Source: Trichoderma breve (lineage: Eukaryota; Ascomycota; Sordariomycetes; Hypocreales; Hypocreaceae). From it: a DNA stretch of 64,000 nt. Positions 23,136 to 33,881 of the stretch are shown here, piece by piece (positions within the stretch are counted from its first letter, which is position 1; every line of letters begins with the position of its first letter). The DNA lies in NCBI RefSeq assembly GCF_028502605.1, contig NC_079232.1:2294001-2358000 (forward strand). Reading direction: 5' to 3'. A program made the position numbers and the translations under genes. The notes beneath the pieces are model-generated. The model did no database searches and was not told where the DNA came from. It saw only the letters and a program-made list of their open reading frames with translations.

Positions 23136-25333
23136 TCACTTGAGGTTCATGAAAACTTCCAGCATGGCCGGATAATTAGGGGTTCCTAGCCCAGTCATGG
23201 GGTCCCAGCCCTTGACTGCTTCCAAGTACCCCGTCTCGTTGCATGGGGCTACCTTGAGGGGCGAGAATGTAATGTCGTTGAACATCTCGGGATGCGCGTA
23301 GAAAACCGGATTCACAAAGCCCACCAGACCTTTTCCAGCGCTGAGGCGCTCCTCGTTGATGCGAGAAATGAGGGCCGCGACAATGGGAGCAGCCATTGAC
23401 GTACCGGCATTATCAAGCCGAACCACACCACCAGTGGTGATTGTAACTCCATTCTCTGAGATGGCGGAAATGTCGGGATATGCCCGGCCATCACGGTTGT
23501 ACGACCCGCCGGTCAACGGAATATCACCGTCCTTGGTGTGATAGAAGGGAATATTAGGATCGTGGTTCTTGAAGTACCTGAGCAACTTGATGTCAGTTAT
23601 ACGGCCTCTCCCCTCTTGTGGCGAAATAACACATTTCCCATGATGCGACTCACTCTGAAACTGCGGCTTCCTGGTAGTCCGGTCTGAGGTGGATATTACT
23701 CCAACCACCACCAGGCAGATACCCATGTGGCGCAACTTCTTGATCTCCCGGCTTATAGTTGTCCGGCAAGCCGGTGCCACCAACGGACAGTATCCACGGA
23801 CAGCCCGAGGATTGGTCGGGGGCGAAGATGGTTATGTCGTCGCCAATACAGGCGTCTCCTCTGGCCCCGTCATCACCGCTGGCGGACACGACGGTGGTGC
23901 CTTGCAGACCCAGTTTCATCCATTCATCGCATTGACGCTGTTGGATGGCACCCAGACCATGTCAGCTGAGAGCAAGAGAATAAGAGGAAAGGGGACTAGT
24001 GTTGGTGAATACCAAGGAGACAGAGGAGAAGGAGCTAACCTTTGAATAAGCCGCTGGGAAGTGATCTTCAGACCAGCTCCATGAAGTTGATATCACAGAT
24101 GTGGGCTTGAATGTCCCACAGTCCGGGTGGGTGAGATTGCCATCAAACACTGGGTCATCACCCGTCTCTCCGTATGCAGAGTAGTTGCAGTATGTTCCGT
24201 CAATAGCATCCAAGAATCGGTTGTACAGGCCCAATTCTAAGAATTCGTCAACAAACGACACGTTGGTCTGGTACATGACTGCGTTTTGAGGATATACAAT
24301 CGGCATAATCATCTGAACATCGAGATCGGTCTCGCCGCCGGACGGGCTCTGCGCGGTAGTCGCACCATCAATGCTGTCGATTTGAGGTCCAAAACCTTGT
24401 GGAATTCTTGGATAGAAATCCTTGTAGAATAGGTTTAGGTTGCTCTGGGAGAATAATGAGTCGGCTGGCTCGTAGATCCCAATGACGTTCCTCGGATCAG
24501 CCTTGGTGTTGTTAGGAAACTGGTACAGGTACTGGATGCAGGCTGGAAGGATTTGGCTTGCGTTGCAGGCAGCCTGATCACTCCCGTCTAAGACTTAGGA
24601 ACGTTCAGCCGGTATCGTCCTACCAGAGTTTTACAGTGATTACTCACAAAGTTGACTGGCGGGGAGTGCCCGCTCAACCTCTAAAGCACGCTTCCTTGTC
24701 GGCTGACGGGTATCGTTCGATAGGTGAGCCATTGCCACAGCCGGCATGATGAAGTCAACGTGTTCAGATACGTCTGAGGGCAAAGAGTACTCGTGAGTGC
24801 CGAAGTGACTGGATCCAGAGCTGAGGTGATTGTAAACATGGTACTCCGTTTTCAATGCGGCCTCAAGCTGGGCAACTGTAGCGTCAAAATAAAGCCAGCC
24901 TTTGCTCTTCGGGATCTTGATAGCCCTACTGGAGATGCCGGATGCCACAAGCCAGCTCTTGACAGCATTAATAGACTCGTTAGCCGGGGCAAAAAGCTCG
25001 ACAATCTCTTCTTGGGTGAGGTGCTGGCCATATTTCTCCGATGTATGATTGGAACTGGCAACGTGTTAGTCGAAGCAAATCCAGCGGGATAGCTCGCCGC
25101 AGTGATCAAGCTCGCGCTTACATTTCCATGAGAAGATCCTTCCCCCGATCCGTATTGCCCTGCTTCAAAGCAAGGCGCACAGGCACAATTGTGTCGGGCG
25201 GCAGCTTATCCAATTTCTGCCATTGTGATAGCTGATGCTTGGCTTCGCGAGACTCGTGGAGCACTCTAGGAGCCGACTTGCTCGCAAGAGCCCCGGCGAG
25301 ACCGCCGAGGGCCAAAATGATATTGTACTTCAT
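23136..25333 (-). CDS. sedolisin (S53) secreted peptidase, tripeptidyl-peptidase-like
   Basis: Five exons (25333-25122, 25054-24648, 24587-24040, 23937-23654, 23577-23136) give 630 aa; every junction restores frame. A signal peptide (about 1-18, MKYNIILALGGLAGALAS) and a long prodomain (about 20-200, with EKYGQHLTQEEI and a basic RKRALEVERAL end) precede the catalytic domain. The sedolisin Glu-Asp pair is seen in GGETDLDVQ (Glu292, Asp296), the oxyanion Asp411 in SASGDDGA and the catalytic Ser544 in GTSMAAP. A Cys-containing insertion is present. Sedolisins are acid-active serine-carboxyl peptidases, many of which remove tripeptides from N-termini; whether this one is an exo- or endopeptidase cannot be told. 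The start is the ATG before KYNII; an in-frame upstream TTG is ignored. The 3' end faces the broken NLR 267 bp away. Confidence 0.93.
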
Positions 25334-27217
25334 GTTGTGAAGGCTGTGAAGAGGGACTTTCAATGGATTCTCCAGGAGGTCGAAACGGTCGCGCGCTCCT
25401 ATTTAAGAAAAAGTCTTGTACAGTCAAATTCCGCAACAAGTTTATCCTCGACCAATCGGCAGCATTACGTTCGATTGAGCATGTTCAGGTTAAGCCACGC
25501 AGAGCTGTTATAGGGGTATCAGATCCAATCCGAACTACGGAGTACTTCGTATACCAGACAAATTATATTAAGTTAGATACCTAATAGGCTATTACATGGT
25601 TGCCATTTCGACATCCTTCTTGTAAACTGCCCCATTCAGATCACACAATCACAATTCGTGCATCCTTGCCCAATGCAACGCCAACTTTCTTCATGGACGG
25701 TCAGTAAATCTCGTATTCGATACCTTAGGTCTCATCTCATGACTCTACGGGAACTAGCCCAGAAACAGTATTTACCCTGGCCGCTTTCGGCAATCTCTAT
25801 CTACATGTCCGGTTCGATTAGGTCGCAATCACATAGTAGAAGCTTCGTATGCGTAATGGGGCTTAAAGTGACGCTACGTTTCATGTTTACACTAAAGATT
25901 CGTCCAAGTGAAAGTCTAGACCCTTCAAACCCCAGTTCAGCGAATCCGGGGCAAACTACTCCCTACAGAAGTATGAAGTACGACTGACCCTGATGTCATT
26001 TACTCTGTGTGTAATACCTCGTTACTAGTATCATGGACTCGAAGTTACTCGGGCTTATTGAAGTGACCCATTTTGACTACTACACCAGTCAGATTTAACG
26101 ACTCGGGCGTGAAGCTACATGCTCAATGCGAATAAATGACGAATAAATAGACTCATGGCCAATCGAATAAACCTCATCAAGTCTTCAAACACATGCTTTT
26201 GTCAGGTATGACCAAGATTATAGTGCCTACCAGGCTCAGGAAGTCTCGTCGGATGTGCTCTGAGGGGCATAGACGATCTCCCGAGACTTGTGGGAACCCA
26301 TGGAGTGGCTTGGTATTTGTATGGTTTCTCTCGTTGGAACTTCGCAAGTGTCGCCTTTTGCGGTGCCTTTGTCCTGAGGGCCAGCTCCCAGGCTGTGAGA
26401 AGTTTGGTTTCATGTTCGGATCATTCCGACTTGACGGGCGGAACATGCGGATACGAGTCGTGCCGTGCCGTTAACGTACATTACTGTTAGTTTCGGTTCC
26501 CCACCAGATAGGTAGTAGAGGCGGTCAAGTTGTTATGCAGGCCGCGCGTGTTCAAAGTCGCTTGCAAAAGTTCTTGTTACATTCAGTTAGTCTAATATCA
26601 AGAGGACATGCCAATGCTATAGTAACACTTATAAATAAAGTCCTACGGAGTAGTTAGATACTAATGGGAGGCAGGGAGCAGACGATTCCCAGGCCTGTGC
26701 AGCAAAGCCTTCCAGCTATCAGCTGCTCTTTGCGGGTACCTACTACATTGCTGGGGAAGCATCCTGGACATAATGACCTTCGTATTCATACATCACAGGT
26801 GGCAGTGCCTATAAGCGACCGAGGGCCAGTTTCAGTGACCATATGGGCTGTGCATGCGCAAATAGGTTCCTTGCGAAGTCATCAAACTGCCGATTCGACA
26901 TCTAGAGTGGGGATGCTGGAGTAGGCCGCAAGGATACGGGTTCCTGCGGAATATCTACCGGCATTATGTAGACAGCGTGGGGATTCTTTGATATAATTTG
27001 TCTGGCATAAGCATATCGTACCCAGCGCCGAGTAGTCTCCAGTATACACAGCGCAGCGTACGATTGTTCAGCAAAAGGGAACTTCAAGTTCACAATGAAG
27101 CGGCATATTACTAATACAGAGTATGTTAAAGGACTTTGCTATAAATCAGGAACGTACGACCATAGGTAGTGGAAAATCTAGGGTCCCGTCAAGCCTTTTC
27201 CTTGAGTTTTATATCTT

Positions 27218-27250
<33 letters not shown>

Positions 27251-27689
27251 GATTTCGGAACTACGATATTAAAAATAAGCATTACAGTCGTAGAAGACAA
27301 TGAACCAGCACCCAGATCGCAAACTCACGTGAAAATTCGATAAGGAGGTAAGTCCTATAATAAGCTAACTACATAAGCTATGCGGCGTTAGCATCGGCAT
27401 TATACTATAAAAAGAAATCTCCACTATTGGAGCTTTTCGAGGGAATACAGTACAGTAACAGGGAACGTGGTTGGGCCCCCTGGTTTACAAAGTCGATGCT
27501 AGTATATAATCTTGCAGCTTGTTATTTGCAGAAGCAACCAATATTACAGATTTCTTTATATATGTTCAAATAGGATATAGCAGCTTTGTATTAATGCTTG
27601 TTTTCTAAAAGCATGTCCAGAACCAATGCTCTTCATAGTCCGTCTCCTGAACAAATATGCGATATTCTCCGATTTAAAGTTTACAAAAC
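25334..27689. other. 2.4-kb gene-poor AT-rich spacer
   Basis: It holds the sedolisin promoter, two TACGGAGTA words (25536, 26644), a 5S-headed repeat copy (27152-27220) and a 30-T run (27220-27249). I find no coding region with recognisable content. Confidence 0.5.
27152..27249 (+). repeat. 5S-headed repeat, copy B, ending in a 30-bp T run
   Basis: ACGTACGACCATAGGTAGTGG is nearly the 5S 5' end, as in the full gene at 39633. It continues through GGGTCCCGTC, then switches to CAAGCCTTTTCCTTGAG...TATCTTCC, a non-5S segment also found in copy C, and ends in an uninterrupted run of 30 T (27220-27249). Confidence 0.7.
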
Positions 27690-28511
27690 TTAATTTGCTC
27701 CCAAATCTGAACTATAACTAACAGTCACCGTGCTGCCAGAGAAGCTTGATGATGTGATGGGTCCGTTACCCTGGTCTAGGTCAACGATAACCCAATTACC
27801 CTCGCCCGGTGTAATAGTAGCTCCGTTGACAACGGCTGTTGCTCCAGTAAAGGTAACAGTTCCAAAGTCTGCAAATGGAGCATAAGGAGGGCCTCCGTAC
27901 GTAAGTTCATAGTCCTCGACAATCCACTCAGCACTTGTGCCAGGCAAGCTGAATTGTTCTCCAGTGAAATCATGGGAAACAGTTACACCATCAACCGTTA
28001 ATGTTGTAATTCCGCTGTTAGTGCCAGTCTTCTTGGCATTAACAGTAACAACTGATCCAGCAGTTACATTCACCCCATCGATTTCGGTAATGAAGCCAGG
28101 GAGATACTCATACCAAGGGTACCAGAAGGTTGAGTTGTCGATATAGGTACACCAGAGGACACCAGTCTGGATGAGATCGCCGTTAGTCCACCCATCGATT
28201 CCCACCCAAGCAACACCACAATGCGCAAGATTGGGATCGGCGCCAGGTGGCATTTTGGGTTGCGGGACTGTAAAAGTGCCGGAAACCTCGGTGACGCCTG
28301 GCTGTGAGATGGTGACGCCTGCCCAGTTAGGAGAGGTTGCATCCGTAGTCCCGCCGGTGTTACTGGCGCCGGCTCTAGATGCAGTGGAGCGACGTAAAGA
28401 TCTCCTTGCACGGAAAGCATCCATTGCCGTCTGCTTGTGAGTAGACAGAGGGGAGGCCAAGGCGGCAGGAGCCATCAAAAGCAGGTTTGTGGTTAAAGCA
28501 CCGAACTTCAT
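27690..28511 (-). CDS. eqolisin (peptidase family G1) secreted acid protease
   Basis: A single 273-codon exon. The signal peptide is about residues 1-19 (LLLMAPAALAS), followed by a basic propeptide (RARRSLRRSTASR, about 34-46). The mature beta-sandwich domain starts near SPNWAGVTI. The catalytic Gln-Glu dyad of this family is visible as Gln115 in GDLIQTG and Glu195 in SAEWIVEDY; WVGIDG and the YPWYEYLP loop are also diagnostic. Eqolisins (aspergilloglutamic and scytalidoglutamic peptidases) are pepstatin-insensitive endopeptidases active at acid pH. A TATATAAA box on the coding strand (28571-28564) lies only 53 bp upstream of the ATG, so the leader is short. With the sedolisin 2.4 kb away, it forms a pair of secreted acid proteases. 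Confidence 0.95.
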   Translation of the reverse strand: MKFGALTTNLLLMAPAALASPLSTHKQTAMDAFRARRSLRRSTASRAGASNTGGTTDATSPNWAGVTISQPGVTEVSGTFTVPQPKMPPGADPNLAHCGVAWVGIDGWTNGDLIQTGVLWCTYIDNSTFWYPWYEYLPGFITEIDGVNVTAGSVVTVNAKKTGTNSGITTLTVDGVTVSHDFTGEQFSLPGTSAEWIVEDYELTYGGPPYAPFADFGTVTFTGATAVVNGATITPGEGNWVIVDLDQGNGPITSSSFSGSTVTVSYSSDLGAN

Positions 28512-29149
28512 CTTGAATAGGTGCAGATGAAGTCGGTGAACTGAGATTAAAAGGTTATAAGAGTTTATATAGATTAAGATGATAGTAGGTTTTGGAGTCT
28601 TGGTTAAACGATATTTGCTGTTTACGGACCTAAGTTAAATAGTCTTTGGGAGATACTTTATATGGTTACAACCTTCTCGCATATCTTACACCGACTTATG
28701 TCTCGACGTCTCAAAGTTGCTTGCTTCGTATCGTAGCCAATCCCACTTCAATGGGCTACTAACGTAACGCTACTGGAGAAGTTGAGTGGCACCATTACAA
28801 AGCTGGGTAAATAGAAACTTCCTTGAAAAAGCGTGCAAGGCAAGACTATGCCAGATGGTATACGAAGCATCTATAACAAAGTACAAAACTAGTCACTTTC
28901 TATACCATTGGATCATCTGTTGTCTCTATAAACTTCGTATTTCTTTCCTTGTCTACGTTATCAACCCTTGCGCTGACCGCAGCAAAATGATCTTTTCTGG
29001 ACCGGACGGCTCGTTATTGGTCCAATAATAGTGTTGAAACTGCTCTGTTTTTAACTCCTATACCTATTGCAGGCATTATCGCGTGGTGCATTATAAACAG
29101 GGGTTTCCTTTCCCGTATCCTTAGTGGAGATTAAGTTGTATACGAAGTA

Positions 29150-29318
29150 AACTCGTGTTATAAGTGATAAATCTCGACTAAATTAGGCATAGCTTCCCTT
29201 TTGAACGAATTCCAATGAGAATCTGTAGATCTAGGATCAGTATATAACCTCGTGTTAGAAATCTCTAATAAATCAGGTATAGCTTGGCCGTTACGAGTGT
29301 CAATGAGAACCTGCATGA
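29150..29318 (+). repeat. two diverged direct copies of an about 80-bp unit
   Basis: Copy 1 at about 29150-29237 and copy 2 at about 29249-29318 both run CTCGTGTTA, AATCTC, TAAAT(T/C)AGG(C/T)ATAGCTT, CAATGAGAA(T/C)CTG. The differences are mostly transitions and small indels. They lie directly upstream of the transposase relic. Confidence 0.6.
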
Positions 29319-29560
29319 GAGTCAGCTACCGAGAGTGCTGGCTGGTCCACGACAACGCACCAGCTCACAGGGGTATTTCGACGGGAACCTCCATGGCTTT
29401 CCTGACACAAACTAGATGTCGTTAACTCATTGTCGTACAGCTCGGACTTGAAGCTCATAGAGAACGTTTTGGTCGCTGATGAAGACTCGATTAACCCGAA
29501 ATTCATGATATTACGCAGCTTTCTCTTGTCCAGCTTCACCAAGCTGCGACGGAAGACCTT
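29310..29560 (+). mobile_element. Tc1/mariner transposase relic
   Basis: A plus-strand frame reads LVHDNAPAHRG (from 29342), the second catalytic Asp motif of Tc1/mariner DDE transposases. After a frame change, YSSDLKLIENV (from 29433) matches the third motif (YSPDLNPIEN), whose Glu is catalytic. The Asp and Glu codons are about 36 residues apart, as expected for the DD34-39E class. The first motif, N-terminal helix-turn-helix and terminal repeats were not found, so this is a short, frameshifted remnant. Confidence 0.7.
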
Positions 29561-29980
29561 GTGTTACTGGCCTTACATATCATTAAGCTCATTGGCAGTT
29601 TGTCATGTTATTGATCTTTATGTTAGTACTTCATATTTTAATAATTTACTAGTAAATTAGAATATCTATACTCAATGTAATAATAACCAATAATAGAGTT
29701 GTGTGGGGTGAGATCCTTGAGGGAGAGATCTATATGTAGTTTCAGTCATTAGCTTTATATCAACACCTGAAGGCAGATTTAATCCCAAAAGACAAAACAG
29801 AGACCCCAACCATGACCTTTAAGACGAGGCTATGAGATTCCATAACTAGCGCGTCTTTCTTGCCTGCTCCCTTGTAAACAACCCGGCAACCGACAGGGTA
29901 GTGACTGGCGAATACGGGTTGACACCTTTAACGCATCTGAATGCGATATTTTCATAATGCTATTTGCTACACATTCAGGC

Positions 29981-30085
29981 ACATACGGCCATAGATAGTG
30001 GGGAACTCAGGGTCATGTCAAGCTCTTCTCTTGAGTGTGATGTCTTCCGTTTAGTTGCGTCCCAAGACTCCAAATGTGGACTTAC
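29981..30085 (+). repeat. 5S-headed repeat, copy C
   Basis: Starts ACATACGGCCATAGATAGTGGGGAAC (5S-like), then leaves 5S after GGGTCATGTC. It shares CAAGCTCTTCTCTTGAGT...GTCTTCC with copy B and TTGCGTCCC...CTCCAAATGTGG with copy A, so it bridges the two. Confidence 0.7.
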
Positions 30086-30475
30086 ATGATTCCTTTTTTA
30101 GTGGTTAACCAACCCGGCGCTAAGATGCTCACCACCGTTGAATTCACCACCAATAAAGAACGGATCTTGGTTTCAAGGGAACAACGTTATTCCAATGGTG
30201 CTTACTCTACTGGATAGTCCGTCGGCATTTATTAGTTACATCATGTCTCTAGGCTAGCCAAAGAATTCATTTACTATTTGAATCACGCATCTTGATTCCA
30301 ACCAGCCTTGACTCTTTTACTCTCAATGAACTCCCCAAAAGCGTATTTACTAATTGCCTTTCGGCAGCGGACTGCATTGCGGCCACCAACCAGCTTACTA
30401 CGCCCATATTTCATGAGTCACTTTGAGGGCTTAACACATCCGACCTCATCAATATCTCATCGTTACCACTCTAAT

Positions 30476-30922
30476 ATGCTCCCAAAGTCAAGCGAAAACC
30501 CCAAGATAACTTGCCAATGCGGCACCATTTCCTTTAGAGCCTCGCGCCCTGAGCCTCTTAGCAAATATGTATGTCACTGCACAGAATGCCAAAAACAATC
30601 GGCTTCCGCATTTGGTACCTCTGCCATCTTCCCATCTGAGGGCATGTGGCCATTCCCCAAACATTTACAACAACATATTGGCATGTGGGCCAGGCGAGCA
30701 AATTCCGGCAACACAGTAGAATGCTATTTCTGCAAAGTGTGTGGCGTTCGTATCCTGCATCGGGTAATCTTCAAGGATGGTACGCCTAGGCCCTCACTTG
30801 CGGTCAAAGGTGGCTGCGTCGAAGGTTTCAATCTGGAGGGTGCCAGGCATATTTATACAAGGTCGGCTTTGGTGCCTGTGCCGGAGGGCAGCGAGCCAGG
30901 AGCACCACGTGTGAAGCCATGA
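30476..30922 (+). CDS. CENP-V/GFA domain protein (glutathione-dependent formaldehyde-activating-like)
   Basis: A 148-aa protein, or 198 aa if the in-frame ATG at 30326 is used. The shorter form is preferred because it begins about ten residues before the domain, as in relatives, and has A at -3; the longer head is Arg-rich and could be a targeting peptide. The zinc ligands of the GFA fold are visible: Cys13 and Cys15 in TCQCG, Cys33/Cys35/Cys38 in CHCTEC, and Cys86/Cys89 in CKVCG. GFA-like proteins bind zinc and often act on glutathione adducts, but many have no known substrate. The 3' end faces the Zn2Cys6 regulator gene 173 bp away. Confidence 0.85.
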   Translation: MLPKSSENPKITCQCGTISFRASRPEPLSKYVCHCTECQKQSASAFGTSAIFPSEGMWPFPKHLQQHIGMWARRANSGNTVECYFCKVCGVRILHRVIFKDGTPRPSLAVKGGCVEGFNLEGARHIYTRSALVPVPEGSEPGAPRVKP

Positions 30923-31095
30923 GTAACAGAGCCTCTATGGTTTCACAATCTAGCTCTCTAGGTTTTAAAGACGTAGTTCATGATTCACATCATTATCAGA
31001 AGTTATAGAGAGCTTGTCAATCACAGGAGTAAATTGAACGAGATGAGAGAGTCAAAAGGTGATCAATGTGAGATCGAGGAAATCTTGTCTCGGAC

Positions 31096-32599
31096 TCATA
31101 CTCCGTTTCTAGCGCACTCTCGGAATAGCCATTGCTGTATCGCTGTCTCTGCCAAGCTAGCCCTTCTTTGTGCCCACCAATGCTCTGTTGAAGGAACAAG
31201 GATCCTTACGGCGCGATAAAAGTGATACAATAAGACCATTGCGTGAGGGTCCCCATGCCTCACCATCGAGACGAACTGTTGGTCGCACAGAACAGGGAAG
31301 ATGATGAGATATCGAGAAAGGTTTGTTGCCAACTCGGGGCTCAGGCCCTCATATTCCTCATCTTGTGCCTCTGGAAGGAAGGATAATATGAGGCAAAGGC
31401 GATCCACAATGCCATAATACCCTTTCAAAGAGTAGCCTGCTTCTTTAGACTTAGAAGGGCCTATTTCCGCTAGCTTTGGTACCTCAACGGTCCAGATATC
31501 TTCTGGGGCAAGGTCGGAGTCGCGAACAAAGGGGAGAGGCACGGAAAGGAGGGATAAACTGAGAGGTCGTTCATATGAGAAAAACCACCTCAAGTTTTCC
31601 AGTGACTTTCTACTCAGCTTTGCGGCATTGACCAGGACATTCCGAGAGCTATGCCTAATGTGCGGCATCAATGGTGATGATTCCTGCAAGGAAATAGGAG
31701 TACAGTTCAAGAATACGTGCAAGACACCTAGGCTGTGTTGGAAAAGACGGTCTTGAAGAGGATCATATGACATTGTCCCGTCAGGCCCAAACACCACAAA
31801 TTCGACATTGGACCACATCTCCATGTGCAGCAGCGCAGTCGTGACCATGAATGCATCGGCATTGGACGGGGTGAATTTAGTGGAAAGGTCGTCACGAAAG
31901 AGGCAGAGTGTCTTTATCAAATGAGTGGTTGCTGCTGTAGCATATTTTTGCTCGTCAGGGAAGAGAAACGACAGCTGCCTCGACGACGCACAAAGTATGG
32001 CATGCATTAGAGAGGGGAAGCTAAAGGATAGCTGCATGGCATTTTCCCAGGCATCCGAGTCAAAGAGGAGGGTAGGAATCGTTTGATGTTGGAAATTGTG
32101 AAAGAGCTTCATGTGTAGCAAGTTGACTACCTCATCCGATACCAGCTTGTGTTGTTGTGAGACGCTCCGGGGTACTTGGTCAACAGCAAGGATCTCCTGC
32201 GATCTTTCAACATCTCGCCTACGGCTGCCAGAAATCCAACAGCTACAAGGCTCTTGCCGGCGGGTGCATGCCGAGCATCTTGGAACTCTCTCATCGCACT
32301 TTTGTATATGAATGACGCAGGTCAGCAGCATTCGGAGACCGGGGCCAATGTAATGTAGCGCCCATAAAAGAATGACTAACCTTTACTCGTCGTTTCCTGC
32401 ACTGGTCACATCCACGCTTGGATTTGTGATGCAGCCTTTTCTGCCTGAATGGGTCTACTACCAAGTTGGTTGGGATCTTGCATAACGCCTGTTCTGAACT
32501 GGAGGTGACAATGAAGACATTGGTGCAGTCAAGTAGCGACGGAGTGGTCCTCTTCTTTGCCTCATGAGAGGATGAGCCAAATGTTGATGCCGGTTCCAT
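31096..32599 (-). CDS. Zn2Cys6 fungal transcription factor
   Basis: Exons 32599-32381 and 32298-31096 give 473 aa. The binuclear zinc cluster is split by the intron and restored exactly at the junction: CDQCRKRRVK joined to CDERVPRCSACTRRQEPC, matching Cys-X2-Cys-X6-Cys-X6-Cys-X2-Cys-X6-Cys at about residues 64-91. A basic stretch (KRLHHKSKRG) precedes it. The rest is a helical regulatory domain of the type common in fungal activators (VVNLLHMKLFHNFQHQTIPTL, then LMHAILCASSRQLSFL, and YRAVRILVPSTEHWW near the end). The gene shares a 592-bp divergent promoter with the O-methyltransferase and converges with the GFA gene, so it may regulate these neighbours (inference). Confidence 0.92.
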
Positions 32600-33191
32600 T
32601 ATTGCCGGAGGGTACACGACCTTTGCGTGATGTAGGGAAGTTGTCGTGTGGTTGCGAAATCGGTGGTCGGGCTTGTCTGAATCGGACTATACAAGGCGAG
32701 ATGTAGATATCTCGGACACTAAACCATACAAGTCTAAACGAGCCGGATCTGGCGATGCGGAACCCCGAGATTTCGGCAAATGCGGGGCAATTTTGATGCT
32801 CCTTATTGTAATACTCCGAAGAGGGGACTCGGACATTGAATTAGTCAATTCTTGATTTGTCAAATAGGAAATATTGCCTGTACATAGGATTGTTGATTTG
32901 CTGGCGCTGGTGGATTCGTTGATCCATTGAGTTGAACGAGCCCCGCCTCGTTTAGTCCAATCCGTCTTAGAAGTCAATAAACATATCGCCTAGACATGTC
33001 GGACTACAAGCTTCATCCTTCCAAGATGTGAGGGATGCCTTATATACTCTGCGCGGCCTATCGGTCATTCAAGAATTCCGAAGTCAGTATATAAGTGCTA
33101 GATGCATTGCTTGATCTTGTTCAAAGTTTATTATCCTCACCGGACACTTTGCAAGTTTTCAGCTCTTACAGTACCAATACACCACTTCGAT
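32600..33191. promoter_or_regulatory. divergent promoter between the Zn2Cys6 regulator and the O-methyltransferase
   Basis: 592 bp separate the two start codons. A TATATAAG box at 33088-33095 serves the plus-strand gene. CGG-type half sites that a Zn2Cys6 protein could bind occur (for example near 32675 and 32735), but no clear paired motif stands out. Confidence 0.5.
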
Positions 33192-33881
33192 ATGGCTTTC
33201 ACAACACCAGCAATGGAGAAAGTTTTCAGCTACGATAATTTTCGCCTAGCCCCAAACTTCGAAGCACAAGCCCAATCTGCTTTGCTCCGCCCCAATCCCA
33301 AGCTTGAACAATGCTTGGCCAACTCGGCAGCTAAAGGCCTTCCACCTATCAGTGTCCTCCCCATGTCTGGTCAACATCTCTCCATCCTCGCTCAGCTCAT
33401 GGGAGCCAAGTCAGTTCTCGAAATCGGTACGCTGGGGGGCTACTCATCCATCTGTTTTGCGCAAGCAGGAGCCAAGGTGACCAGTATCGAAATCGACCCA
33501 AAGCATCGGGACACGGCATTGGAGAATGCCAATGGCCTCGATGTAGAGATTCTGCTTGGATCGGCGCTGGATGTATTGCCGAAACTTGCGGAGGAAGGGA
33601 GGCAGTTTGACATGGTATTTATCGACGCAGAATTTGAAGATCAATGGGAGCACTTTGACTGGGCGGTCAAGTTGACGCGTCTAGGTGGATGTATCTTTCT
33701 AGACGATGTGATTCCATCAATGATTAAGAATGGACAAGAGGAAGGGGGCGAGACTATCATAACAAAGATTGGCAGAGATGAGCGAGTCCAGGCCACACTG
33801 ATGCCAACAGTGGCTTGCCATTCCATGATACCTAACCCGGTGTTTACTGGCTTCATCCTCGCCGTGGTCAAGAGCCGCTGA
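33192..33881 (+). CDS. SAM-dependent O-methyltransferase (family 3, CCoAOMT-like)
   Basis: A single-exon 229-aa protein. The SAM-binding motif VLEIGTLGGYSS lies near residue 75, followed by the acidic ribose-binding residue in VTSIEIDP and the metal-binding region VFIDAEFEDQWEH. GGCIFLDDVI supplies the later conserved Asp pair. This family is usually divalent-cation-dependent and methylates catechol-type hydroxyls; the substrate here is unknown. The ATG at 33192 is chosen because the TATA box at 33088 is 104 bp upstream, whereas an in-frame ATG at 33102 would sit only 14 bp from it. Divergent from the Zn2Cys6 regulator, which may control it. Confidence 0.92.
   Translation: MAFTTPAMEKVFSYDNFRLAPNFEAQAQSALLRPNPKLEQCLANSAAKGLPPISVLPMSGQHLSILAQLMGAKSVLEIGTLGGYSSICFAQAGAKVTSIEIDPKHRDTALENANGLDVEILLGSALDVLPKLAEEGRQFDMVFIDAEFEDQWEHFDWAVKLTRLGGCIFLDDVIPSMIKNGQEEGGETIITKIGRDERVQATLMPTVACHSMIPNPVFTGFILAVVKSR

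Larger units (their letters stand above)
28512..30475. other. repeat-rich spacer with transposon relics
   Basis: Contains the eqolisin promoter, a diverged direct duplication (29150-29318), a Tc1/mariner transposase relic (29310-29560) and a 5S-headed repeat copy (29981-30085). No intact gene. Confidence 0.55.

Noticed and set aside
26193..26474. 93-codon plus-strand frame in the sedolisin-eqolisin spacer
   Set aside because: No recognisable motif, and an equally long frame exists on the opposite strand; looks like chance.
30326..30475. 50-residue N-terminal extension of the GFA protein
   Set aside because: In frame and ATG-started, but the family normally begins close to the first Cys motif; kept only as an alternative.
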